This document shows, piece after piece, positions 34,265-40,728 of a stretch of 40,728 nucleotides of DNA. Where the stretch lies: positions 1 to 40,728 of the forward strand of contig NZ_KB904235.1 in NCBI RefSeq assembly GCF_000379925.1, written 5' to 3'. Below the pieces are notes generated by a model. The model was not told the origin of the DNA, searched no databases, and saw only the letters and a list, made by a program, of their open reading frames with translations. Positions within the stretch are counted from its first letter, which is position 1; each line of letters begins with the position of its first letter. The DNA is from Porphyromonas levii DSM 23370 (GTDB taxonomy: Bacteria; Bacteroidota; Bacteroidia; Bacteroidales; Porphyromonadaceae). The position numbers were made by a program, and so were the translations under genes.

Positions 34265-35065
34265 ATGATAGGACGTAGAGAGATATACCTAAAGAGTGCT
34301 GAGGAGATTGAGAAACTAGCAAAAGCTAATCAGCTTGTCGGCATGACTCATGGAGAGCTCGCTAAGCATATCAAGCCAGGAGTATCTACTAAGGAGTTAG
34401 ATAAAATAGCGCACGAGTTTATTCTTGATCATGGCGCTAAGCCTGCCTTCCTTGGTTACAGTGGTTTCCCTGGTAGCTTATGTACTTCTATCAACGAATA
34501 TATAGTGCATGGTATCCCCTCCGATAAGGTAATCCTTAAGGAGGGTGATATCATCAGTGTAGACTGCGGTACAATCCTTGACGGCTTTGTAGGCGATAGT
34601 GCCTTTACTTTCCCTGTGGGGGAGGTATCTGAGGAGGTAAGAGGTCTTCTGCGTACTACCTATGAGTCACTCTATGTGGGGATAGAGGCAGTGCAAGTTG
34701 GTCACCGTATAGGTGATATTGGCAATGCTGTTCAGACCTACTGTGAGAAGCGTGGTTATAGCGTGGTTCGTGAGTTTACCGGTCATGGTATCGGTAGGAG
34801 TATGCACGAAGCACCTAATGTGCCCAACTATGGTAGGCGTGGCACTGGTGCCAAGATCGAAGAGGGTCTTTGTATCTGTATAGAGCCTATGATTAATCTT
34901 GGCAGTAAAAATGTAGTGATGTATGATGATGGTTGGACGGTACGCACCAAGGACCGTAAGCCATCGGCACACTTTGAACACTGTATCGCAGTCGTTGATG
35001 GAAAGGCCAAGCTTATGAGCACCTTCGACTATGTGGAGGAAGCCCTAGGAGGAATGCCTTTCTGA
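34265..35065 (+). CDS. map: Methionine aminopeptidase, type I
   Basis: Removes the initiator methionine from new proteins. The 266-residue product has the five metal ligands of the family in SVDCGTILDGFVGDSAF (two Asp), GHGIGRSMHEAP (His), IEPMI (Glu) and HFEHCIAV (Glu). No N-terminal zinc-finger extension is present, consistent with the simple type I form. It lies between secY and infA, as in many bacteria. Confidence 0.97.
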   Translation: MIGRREIYLKSAEEIEKLAKANQLVGMTHGELAKHIKPGVSTKELDKIAHEFILDHGAKPAFLGYSGFPGSLCTSINEYIVHGIPSDKVILKEGDIISVDCGTILDGFVGDSAFTFPVGEVSEEVRGLLRTTYESLYVGIEAVQVGHRIGDIGNAVQTYCEKRGYSVVREFTGHGIGRSMHEAPNVPNYGRRGTGAKIEEGLCICIEPMINLGSKNVVMYDDGWTVRTKDRKPSAHFEHCIAVVDGKAKLMSTFDYVEEALGGMPF

Positions 35066-35119
35066 GAGACAAGTCTGTCAGTAATTAAATTATTTGAAGA
35101 GAGTAAAGAAAGTATATTT

Positions 35120-35338
35120 ATGGCAAAACAACCCGCTATAGAGCAAGATGGAGTGATATTGGAGGCGCTTTCCAACGCTATGTTTAAGGTAGAGCTAGAT
35201 AATGGGCATCAGATCACCGCTCATATTTCTGGCAAGATGCGTATGCACTACATCCGCATTCTCCCTGGAGATAGAGTGAAGGTGGAGATGTCTCCCTATG
35301 ATCTTTCTAAAGGTCGCATCTCGTATCGCTACAAGTAA
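35120..35338 (+). CDS. infA: Translation initiation factor IF-1
   Basis: The 72-residue OB-fold protein starts [17 protein letters not shown] and has the family segments [20 protein letters not shown] and ending RISYRYK. It blocks the ribosomal A site during initiation. It is in the usual map-infA-rpmJ order. Confidence 0.98.
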   Translation: MAKQPAIEQDGVILEALSNAMFKVELDNGHQITAHISGKMRMHYIRILPGDRVKVEMSPYDLSKGRISYRYK

Positions 35339-35467
35339 TCATCTCAGAGCAGGTGCCATAGTACCTTGTGCAGAAGAGAGTTTCTCTCTTTTGGCTGATT
35401 AAGATAATAGAAAAGAGTAATACACACCTTTAGTGAGAGCTGGGGTATAGTACAAGAGTGAGAGAAT

Positions 35468-35584
35468 ATGAAAGTTAGATCATCACTAAAGAAGCGCACT
35501 GCAGACGACAAGATCGTTCGTCGCAAGGGACGCCTCTATATCATTAACAAGAAGAACCCTAAGATGAAGCAGCGCCAGAAGTAA
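35468..35584 (+). CDS. rpmJ: 50S ribosomal protein L36, cysteine-free form
   Basis: A 38-residue frame starting [20 protein letters not shown] and ending NPKMKQRQK. The three Cys and one His that bind zinc in standard L36 are absent, leaving the zinc-free form. Even the remaining single Cys seen in some Bacteroidetes L36 (in a PECK-like position) is replaced here by Asp in ADDK. Its position before rpsM is standard. Confidence 0.95.
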   Translation: MKVRSSLKKRTADDKIVRRKGRLYIINKKNPKMKQRQK

Positions 35585-35677
35585 GTATTACTTCTCGTGG
35601 CTAGCTTTCCTGAGTTTCTTCGGAGTTTTAGAAAGATAACGTAAGAGAGTTACACGTAACTAATAACTAAGTTTTAT

Positions 35678-36058
35678 ATGGCAATAAGAATTGTTGGTGT
35701 CGATCTCCCACAGAATAAGCGTGGTGCTATCGCCCTTACCTATATCTATGGTATTGGTCGTAGTGCAGCAGCTACTATTCTAGACAAGGCAGGTGTAGAC
35801 CCAAACATTAAGGTGCAAGATTGGACTGACGATCAGGCTGCTGCTATCCGTGAGATTATTTCTACTACTTATAAGGTAGAAGGGGACTTGCGTAGCGAGA
35901 CACAGCTAAATATCAAGCGCCTCATGGATATCGGTTGTTACCGTGGTATCCGTCACCGTAATGGTCTTCCTTTGAGAGGTCAGAGTACCAAGAATAATGC
36001 ACGTACACGTAAGGGTCGTAAGAAGACTGTTGCGAATAAGAAGAAAGCTACTAAGTAA
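35678..36058 (+). CDS. rpsM: 30S ribosomal protein S13
   Basis: The 126-residue product starts [20 protein letters not shown] and has [15 protein letters not shown] and [15 protein letters not shown] near the C-terminus, both diagnostic of S13, which contacts the P-site tRNA and bridges the subunits. First gene of the alpha-operon part. Confidence 0.98.
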   Translation: MAIRIVGVDLPQNKRGAIALTYIYGIGRSAAATILDKAGVDPNIKVQDWTDDQAAAIREIISTTYKVEGDLRSETQLNIKRLMDIGCYRGIRHRNGLPLRGQSTKNNARTRKGRKKTVANKKKATK

Positions 36059-36073
36059 GTAAAGGAAGAAAGT

Positions 36074-36460
36074 ATGGCAAAGAAAACTGCTATTAAGAAG
36101 AGGAAGGTGCATGTGGATCCTATCGGGCAAGCTCATATCCACTCTTCCTTCAATAACATCATTATCACCCTTACCAATAATCAAGGTCAGGCAATTTCTC
36201 AGTCTAGTGCGGGTAAGATGGGCTTCCGTAGCTCTAAGAAGAATACCCCTTATGCTGCTCAGATGGCAGCGCAAGACTGTGCTAAAGTTGCTTTTGACGC
36301 TGGTCTAAGGAAGGTGACTGTGTATGTAAAGGGTCCAGGTAATGGTCGTGAGAGCGCAATCCGTACGATCCACGGTGCTGGCATCGAGGTCATGGAGATT
36401 GTAGACGTTACACCACTTCCACATAATGGATGTCGCCCTCCAAAGCGTCGTAAGCCTTGA
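36074..36460 (+). CDS. rpsK: 30S ribosomal protein S11
   Basis: The 128-residue product has [31 protein letters not shown] and the terminal [18 protein letters not shown], all S11 hallmarks. It sits in the 30S platform. Only 15 nt separate it from rpsM. Confidence 0.98.
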   Translation: MAKKTAIKKRKVHVDPIGQAHIHSSFNNIIITLTNNQGQAISQSSAGKMGFRSSKKNTPYAAQMAAQDCAKVAFDAGLRKVTVYVKGPGNGRESAIRTIHGAGIEVMEIVDVTPLPHNGCRPPKRRKP

Positions 36461-36496
36461 TTCCCTCAGGTACATACAGAAGAGAAATATATTAGA

Positions 36497-36576
36497 ATGA
36501 GGCTGCTACGCAGTATCACTAATGGATGCACCACTCTGATGGTATTCCGACGCAGCTGTGCGTAGTGAGGCTTCAT
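36497..36576 (+). promoter_or_regulatory. Structured leader of rpsD (candidate S4 autoregulatory RNA)
   Basis: In the 145-nt rpsK-rpsD gap, ATGAGGC (36497-36503) pairs with GCTTCAT (36570-36576), and inside it CTACGCA (36506-36512) pairs with TGCGTAG (36559-36565). This gives a long stem with an internal loop 30 nt before rpsD. S4 leaders that bind their own product are known in several groups, and I recall a Bacteroidia-specific S4 motif. I cannot confirm that this is that motif. Confidence 0.5.
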
Positions 36577-36605
36577 GGTTACTAAGCAAATTTCAATATT
36601 TTACA

Positions 36606-37205
36606 ATGGCAAGATATACAGGTCCTAAAGCCAGAATTAATCGTAAGTTTGGCGAGCCTATCTTTGGCAATGCCAAGACTAAGAAGAATTACCCTGCTGG
36701 TCAGCATGGCAACTCACGCCGTGGCAAGACATCTGAGTATGGGTTGCAGCTGCGCGAAAAACAGAAGGCGAAGTACACTTATGGCGTCCTAGAGCGTCAG
36801 TTCCGCAACCTATACGAGCGTGCTTCTCGTATGCCTGGTGTGCGTGGTGAGGTACTTTTGCAGCTTCTTGAGCGTCGTCTTGACAACGTTGTTTACCGTC
36901 TCGGTCTAGCTCGTTCGCGCAATGCTGCTCGTCAGCTCGTTAACCATGGTCATATCGTGGTTGATGGTCAAGTAGTTGATATCCCATCTTACACAGTTTC
37001 AGAAGGTCAGACTATCGGTATTCGCGAGCGCTCTAAGTCGCTTGTTGTCGTTACCGAGGCTGTACAGACTTTCTCTCACAATCAGTATGCATGGCTCTCT
37101 TGGGATGCTGCCTCTATGAAGGGTACATTCCTACATATCCCAGAGCGTGCTGATATCCCAGAGACCATCAAGGAGCAGCTCATCGTTGAGCTTTACTCTA
37201 AGTAA
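36606..37205 (+). CDS. rpsD: 30S ribosomal protein S4
   Basis: The 199-residue product starts [20 protein letters not shown] and has the S4 domain ([37 protein letters not shown]), ending [11 protein letters not shown]4 is a primary 16S binder and typically the regulator of the alpha operon. The ATG at 36606 was preferred to an upstream in-frame start at 36558 lying in the structured leader. Confidence 0.98.
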   Translation: MARYTGPKARINRKFGEPIFGNAKTKKNYPAGQHGNSRRGKTSEYGLQLREKQKAKYTYGVLERQFRNLYERASRMPGVRGEVLLQLLERRLDNVVYRLGLARSRNAARQLVNHGHIVVDGQVVDIPSYTVSEGQTIGIRERSKSLVVVTEAVQTFSHNQYAWLSWDAASMKGTFLHIPERADIPETIKEQLIVELYSK

Positions 37206-37242
37206 TGATGCCCCTTTTTACAATTAATTTTACAGAAGAGAT

Positions 37243-38241
37243 ATGGCTTTAATTGCATTCCAAAAACCAGAGAAAGTGGTGATGCTCGAGAATACTCCAA
37301 CTCATGGTAAGTTTGAGTTCAAGCCTCTCGAGCCAGGCTATGGCATGACTATAGGTAATGCTCTTCGACGTATTTTACTATCCAGTCCAGAGGGTTTTGC
37401 AATCAATAGTATCAAGATTGATGGCGTAGAGCACGAGTTTGGAACTGTCCCTGGTGTGATTGAGGATGTAACTAATATCATCCTCAACCTCAAGAAGATT
37501 CGTCTCAAGCAGGTGACACCAGGTGAGGTCGCAGAAACCGCAGTAATCAAGGTGAGTGGTAAGGAGCATGATATCTTTACCGGCAAGGAGATTTCTGAGG
37601 GGCTTAAGAACTTTGAGGTGCTCAATAAGGAGCAGCTGATTTGTCGTCTTGATAAGTCGGCTACCTTCAATATCCAGCTAACAATCGACCAGGGTCGTGG
37701 TTGGATTCCCGCCTCAGAAATCGCTGAGACTTTCGATGACCCTATGCAGATTGCAATCGATGCCATCTATACTCCTATCACTAATGTAAAGATTTCGGTA
37801 GAGAATACTCGTGTAGGTCAGAAGACCGACTATGACAGGCTTCTCATCGAGGTGGATACTGATGGCTCTATTCAGCCAAAGGAAGCTCTCAAGGATGCTG
37901 CAAATACAATGATGCAGCACTTGGTTCTTTTCAGCGATGAGAATATCGATGTAGAGCTAGAGAGCGAGCAGGAGGATGACTCTTTTGACGAAGGTATGAT
38001 CATGACTCGTCAGCTACTTAAGAATAGACTCTCTGAGGTAGACTTGTCGGTTCGTGCTCTCAATTGCCTCAGGTCTGCCGACGTTGAGACTATTGGAGAC
38101 CTAGTGAAGTGCAGTCGTAGCGAGCTACTTAAGTTTAGAAACTTCGGTAAGAAGTCGCTAAATGAGGTTGATGATCTACTTGATCGTCTCGGTCTCACCT
38201 TTGGAATGGATGTTTCTAAGTACAAACTAGACAACGAGTAA
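37243..38241 (+). CDS. rpoA: DNA-directed RNA polymerase alpha subunit
   Basis: The 332-residue product has the assembly domain ([27 protein letters not shown]), EGLKNFEVL, a linker rich in acidic residues (about 235-248), and the C-terminal domain with [20 protein letters not shown] and [13 protein letters not shown] that contacts regulators and DNA. It is in its usual place between rpsD and rplQ. Confidence 0.99.
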   Translation: MALIAFQKPEKVVMLENTPTHGKFEFKPLEPGYGMTIGNALRRILLSSPEGFAINSIKIDGVEHEFGTVPGVIEDVTNIILNLKKIRLKQVTPGEVAETAVIKVSGKEHDIFTGKEISEGLKNFEVLNKEQLICRLDKSATFNIQLTIDQGRGWIPASEIAETFDDPMQIAIDAIYTPITNVKISVENTRVGQKTDYDRLLIEVDTDGSIQPKEALKDAANTMMQHLVLFSDENIDVELESEQEDDSFDEGMIMTRQLLKNRLSEVDLSVRALNCLRSADVETIGDLVKCSRSELLKFRNFGKKSLNEVDDLLDRLGLTFGMDVSKYKLDNE

Positions 38242-38250
38242 TTATAGACA

Positions 38251-38748
38251 ATGAGACATAATAAGAAATTCAATAGCCTTGGTCGTACGGCTTCACACCG
38301 TCAGGCTATGCTCTCAAATATGGCAAATTCGCTTATCCAGCATAAGCGTATTTTCACCACCCTTGCTAAGGCTAAGGCACTAAAGGTATATGTAGAGCCT
38401 ATCATCACTAGGGCAAAGAATACCGAGAGTGTACATGCTCGTCGCGTGGTATTCCAAAAGCTTCAGAACCGCGATTCTGTAGTAGAGCTATTCAGCACTA
38501 TCGCAGAGAAGGTAGGTGATCGTCCTGGTGGTTATTGCCGCATCTTGAAGACTGGACGCCGTCAGGGTGACGATGCTATGATGTGCCTTATCGAGCTTGT
38601 TGACTTCAACGAGAACCGCGTGAAGGAAGATAAGAAGGCAGCTAAGGGTAGCAAGACCCGTCGTACCCGCCGTAGCAAGAAAGCTACCGAGACACCTAAG
38701 GCAGATGCACCAGTAGTAGAGGAGACACCAGCAGAGTCTGCTGAGTAA
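38251..38748 (+). CDS. rplQ: 50S ribosomal protein L17
   Basis: The 165-residue product starts [20 protein letters not shown] and has [17 protein letters not shown] in the L17 core, which ends near residue 125. An extension of about 40 residues follows, rich in Lys then in Ala, Pro and Glu, as is common in Bacteroidetes L17. Last gene of the operon, followed by a strong terminator. Confidence 0.97.
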   Translation: MRHNKKFNSLGRTASHRQAMLSNMANSLIQHKRIFTTLAKAKALKVYVEPIITRAKNTESVHARRVVFQKLQNRDSVVELFSTIAEKVGDRPGGYCRILKTGRRQGDDAMMCLIELVDFNENRVKEDKKAAKGSKTRRTRRSKKATETPKADAPVVEETPAESAE

Positions 38749-38771
38749 TAATCTCTACGTGTAACTCCTAC

Positions 38772-38811
38772 AAAGGCTGGAAAGAATCTTCCGAGATTCT
38801 TTCCAGCCTTT
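38772..38811 (+). terminator. Terminator of the spc-alpha operon
   Basis: Positions 38772-38789 pair perfectly with 38794-38811 (18 bp, AAAGGCTGGAAAGAATCT and its complement) around TCCG, ending in TTTCTCG. It lies 24 nt after rplQ. It is the clearest terminator in the window. Confidence 0.88.
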
Positions 38812-38928
38812 CTCGTATCTTGTGGAGCCATTGTAAGTATAAATGACATAGTAACTTCAGGCTCATATTGAGTTTTTTAGTAGATTTGTAGCTGAATGAT
38901 TGTGTACAAATGTATAGTATAATTTCCC

Positions 38929-39567
38929 ATGGAAAACTTTGTTCGTCGTATAGCATTAGGCGTAGTCGTTTTGGCTACTAGCGTAGTGAGCATCTATGCT
39001 CAGAACTCTTCTTCTAGGAGCGTTTCTATTTCTTGGAGCGGTAGCGACAATAGCGCTTATGAGCGGTTGGTGAGTCGACCACACGAGGTTAAGCTCAACT
39101 TGCTGAGCACTGCTTTACTTTTTCATCCCGAGATTGCCTATGACTACACCCTAAACCCCGATATTTCCTTCGGAGGACGTATGGCATATAGCTTTGATAT
39201 AGTAGGCGTGCCTAATAGCCAGATGGGTAAGTTCACACTATCGCCCTATGCGCGTTGGCACTTCTATAAAGAGAGTAGAGGCAATTCCCTTAGAGGCTTC
39301 TTTGTGGAGGCCAATCTTGCATACAATTACTATGATAGTAGTTTAATGCTCAAGAGTGTCTATGTTGATGGCGAACGTGTTGCTTTGGAAGAGGGGCAGA
39401 AGGGTGCTGTTTCAGCCTTCGGTCTTGGTGTCGGTCTCGGTTATAGGTGGGTCACCACTAGAGACTGGACATTTGAGTTGGGCTGCATATTAGGTCGTAA
39501 TATCGTGCATTCCGATCCTGTCTCTATCTATGGTAACTTCGTCTTCTCTATAGGCAAGAGATTTTAG
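38929..39567 (+). CDS. Small outer-membrane beta-barrel protein (DUF3575-like)
   Basis: The 212-residue product has a signal peptide (about 1-24, ending SIYAQ) and then a short Ser-rich stretch. Alternating hydrophobic strands typical of an outer-membrane barrel follow (HEVKLNLLSTALLFHPEIAY, MGKFTLSPYARWHFYK, GFFVEANLAYNYY, SAFGLGVGLGYRWV), and it ends with an aromatic residue (IGKRF), the outer-membrane C-terminal signal. It resembles Bacteroidales DUF3575 proteins; the function is unknown. It is upstream of lgt by 6 nt, so the two are probably co-transcribed. A possible -7 box TAGATTTG lies at 38881-38888 without a clear -33 box. Confidence 0.75.
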   Translation: MENFVRRIALGVVVLATSVVSIYAQNSSSRSVSISWSGSDNSAYERLVSRPHEVKLNLLSTALLFHPEIAYDYTLNPDISFGGRMAYSFDIVGVPNSQMGKFTLSPYARWHFYKESRGNSLRGFFVEANLAYNYYDSSLMLKSVYVDGERVALEEGQKGAVSAFGLGVGLGYRWVTTRDWTFELGCILGRNIVHSDPVSIYGNFVFSIGKRF

Positions 39568-39573
39568 TACAAT

Positions 39574-40437
39574 ATGATAGGAGTTATTACTTGGACTCTA
39601 GATCCAATTCTCTTTCAATTTGGAGGCATTAGAGTCGGATGGTACGGCATACTTTTCGCTGTCGGACTTATTGTCTTCGGGGGTGGCATCTTAGGGAAGA
39701 TGTGGAAACACGAGGGTCTTAGCGATCAGTCCTACAATTGGCTTGTGGTCTATATTCTTGTTGCAACGGTCGTAGGAGCTCGCCTTGGGCATTGCCTTTT
39801 CTATGAACCAGCGTATTATCTAGCCAACCCTTTGGAAATCCTCCAGACTTGGAAGGGTGGTCTTGCTAGCCACGGAGGTGTGATAGGTATAATGGTTGCC
39901 GTCTATCTGTATTCTAAGAAGGTGAGCAAACAAAGTATGCTATGGACTTTTGATCGTCTTTGTGTCCCTACCGGGTTAGTCGCAGCGATGATTAGGCTTG
40001 GGAATCTTGCAAATCATGAAATATATGGGCATGCCACCGACGTGCCTTGGGCATTCCGATTTATCGAAAATATCCCACAATGGCAGATGGGGGCAGAGCC
40101 TATCTTCACAGCACCCTCGCATCCGACCCAGTTGTATGAGGCATTGACATACCTCCTTACATTCGGAGTGTGCATGTGGTTGTACTGGAAGAAAGATGCC
40201 TACAAGCACGAAGGCCTTATCTTTGGAGTGGCTATGATTATGATCTTTGTGGCTAGGTTCTTGATTGAGTTCGTGAAGAATGATCAGGTAGGCTTCGAGG
40301 TCGATATGAGTCTCAATATGGGACAGTGGCTCAGTTTGCCATTTATCCTAATCGGTATCGCTGCTGTTGCATTTAGCCTCAAGCGCCCAGAAAAAGAGTA
40401 TCAGCGTGGCGGCAATAGCATCTATGAGAAGAGATAA
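39574..40437 (+). CDS. lgt: Phosphatidylglycerol:prolipoprotein diacylglyceryl transferase
   Basis: Adds the diacylglyceryl group to the lipobox cysteine of prolipoproteins at the inner membrane, the first step of lipoprotein maturation. The 287-residue product is a polytopic membrane protein with the family features YGILFAVGLIVFGGG, the conserved HGGVIGI, and the signature around RLGNLANHEIYGHATDVPW. A Glu-rich, His-rich loop (HPTQLYEALTYLLTF) follows. The conserved asparagine of the usual GRxGNFxN is present as GNLAN. It ends 22 nt before an IS end, so it is intact. Confidence 0.95.
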   Translation: MIGVITWTLDPILFQFGGIRVGWYGILFAVGLIVFGGGILGKMWKHEGLSDQSYNWLVVYILVATVVGARLGHCLFYEPAYYLANPLEILQTWKGGLASHGGVIGIMVAVYLYSKKVSKQSMLWTFDRLCVPTGLVAAMIRLGNLANHEIYGHATDVPWAFRFIENIPQWQMGAEPIFTAPSHPTQLYEALTYLLTFGVCMWLYWKKDAYKHEGLIFGVAMIMIFVARFLIEFVKNDQVGFEVDMSLNMGQWLSLPFILIGIAAVAFSLKRPEKEYQRGGNSIYEKR

Positions 40438-40459
40438 TTTTTGAAACAGTTTACTATAT

Positions 40460-40480
40460 GAGAATGTTGCACGAAAAACC
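40460..40480 (+). repeat. Terminal inverted repeat of the right IS
   Basis: GAGAATGTTGCACGAAAAACC, matching the left IS end (17 of 20). It lies 112 nt before the transposase ATG and 22 nt after lgt. Confidence 0.7.
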
Positions 40481-40571
40481 GTCTCAAATTATTGCGTATA
40501 TCATTGATTATTAGTATCTTTATTGTGTAATTAAGGGGAGGATATAGTATTGATTTATAGCGACAATAGTT

Positions 40572-40728
40572 ATGGGATTCAAGCAAACGAGCAACAATGC
40601 ACCCTCATTTACTGAGGTGTTTACCGAATTGAGAAGTTCTAGAGCACGCAATGAGTTTCTAGAGCAAATTGACAAACTCATTGATTGGAGACCATTTCAA
40701 ACGCTCATAAATAAAAAGCTAAATAAGA
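40572..40728 (+). mobile_element. IS5-type transposase, N-terminal part (runs off window)
   Basis: The frame starts MGFKQTSNNAPSFTEVFTEL and continues with LIDWRPFQTLINKKLNK to the edge of the window (52 codons). It is the same family as the element at 1-199 but differs at 14 of 52 residues, so the two are not one recent duplication. A GGGGAGG lies at about 40535. The catalytic region is outside the window. Confidence 0.75.

Overview
The window is a 40.7-kb piece of a Bacteroidales chromosome, most likely Porphyromonas or a close relative. Four things point there: an amino-acid-style butyrate fermentation operon (4-hydroxybutyryl-CoA route); several promoters of the Bacteroidetes primary sigma type (TTTG-N20-TAnnTTTG); RpoB, RpoC and ribosomal proteins of Bacteroidetes type; and an L36 without zinc cysteines. 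No 16S rRNA gene is present, so the species cannot be named.

Layout. (1) 1-300 and 40460-40728 are the 5' ends of two related but non-identical IS5-type insertion sequences facing outwards; both run off the window. (2) 375-9475 is a promoter, a cobalamin riboswitch, then abfD, a NifU-like gene, 4-hydroxybutyrate CoA-transferase, 4-hydroxybutyrate dehydrogenase, succinate-semialdehyde dehydrogenase, korA and korB. Together these take 2-oxoglutarate to succinyl-CoA and on to crotonyl-CoA, the precursor of butyrate. (3) 9771-23151 is a promoter, tRNA-Tyr, tRNA-Gly, tRNA-Thr, tuf, tRNA-Trp, secE, nusG, rplK, rplA, rplJ, rplL, rpoB and rpoC. (4) 23201-23589 is a block of 21-bp repeats forming very long hairpins. 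(5) 23633-28071 is a more AT-rich accessory island: an E1/ThiF-like adenylating enzyme, a LuxR-type regulator, a short double-glycine-leader peptide gene with an apparent one-base frameshift, and an outer-membrane TonB-receptor-like protein. A palindrome ACCC-N4-GGGT lies at a fixed place in front of three promoters here. I regard this as the most likely undescribed system: a small ribosomally made, possibly modified peptide locus. (6) 28177-30000 is a junkyard: a hairpin, a decayed piece of rpoC, and fragments of a Mu-like prophage. (7) 30004-38811 is the second half of the spc operon plus the alpha operon (rpsH, rplF, rplR, rpsE, rpmD, rplO, secY, map, infA, rpmJ, rpsM, rpsK, rpsD, rpoA, rplQ) behind a newly acquired promoter. 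The usual upstream genes (through rpsN) are absent. (8) 38929-40437 holds a small outer-membrane protein gene and lgt.

How it works together. The fermentation operon appears to be under B12 control. This makes sense because the rival fate of succinyl-CoA, propionate via methylmalonyl-CoA mutase, needs B12. The transcription and translation genes are the standard housekeeping set, but the block between rpoC and rpsH shows that the chromosome was rearranged here, and the peptide island sits in that breakpoint region.
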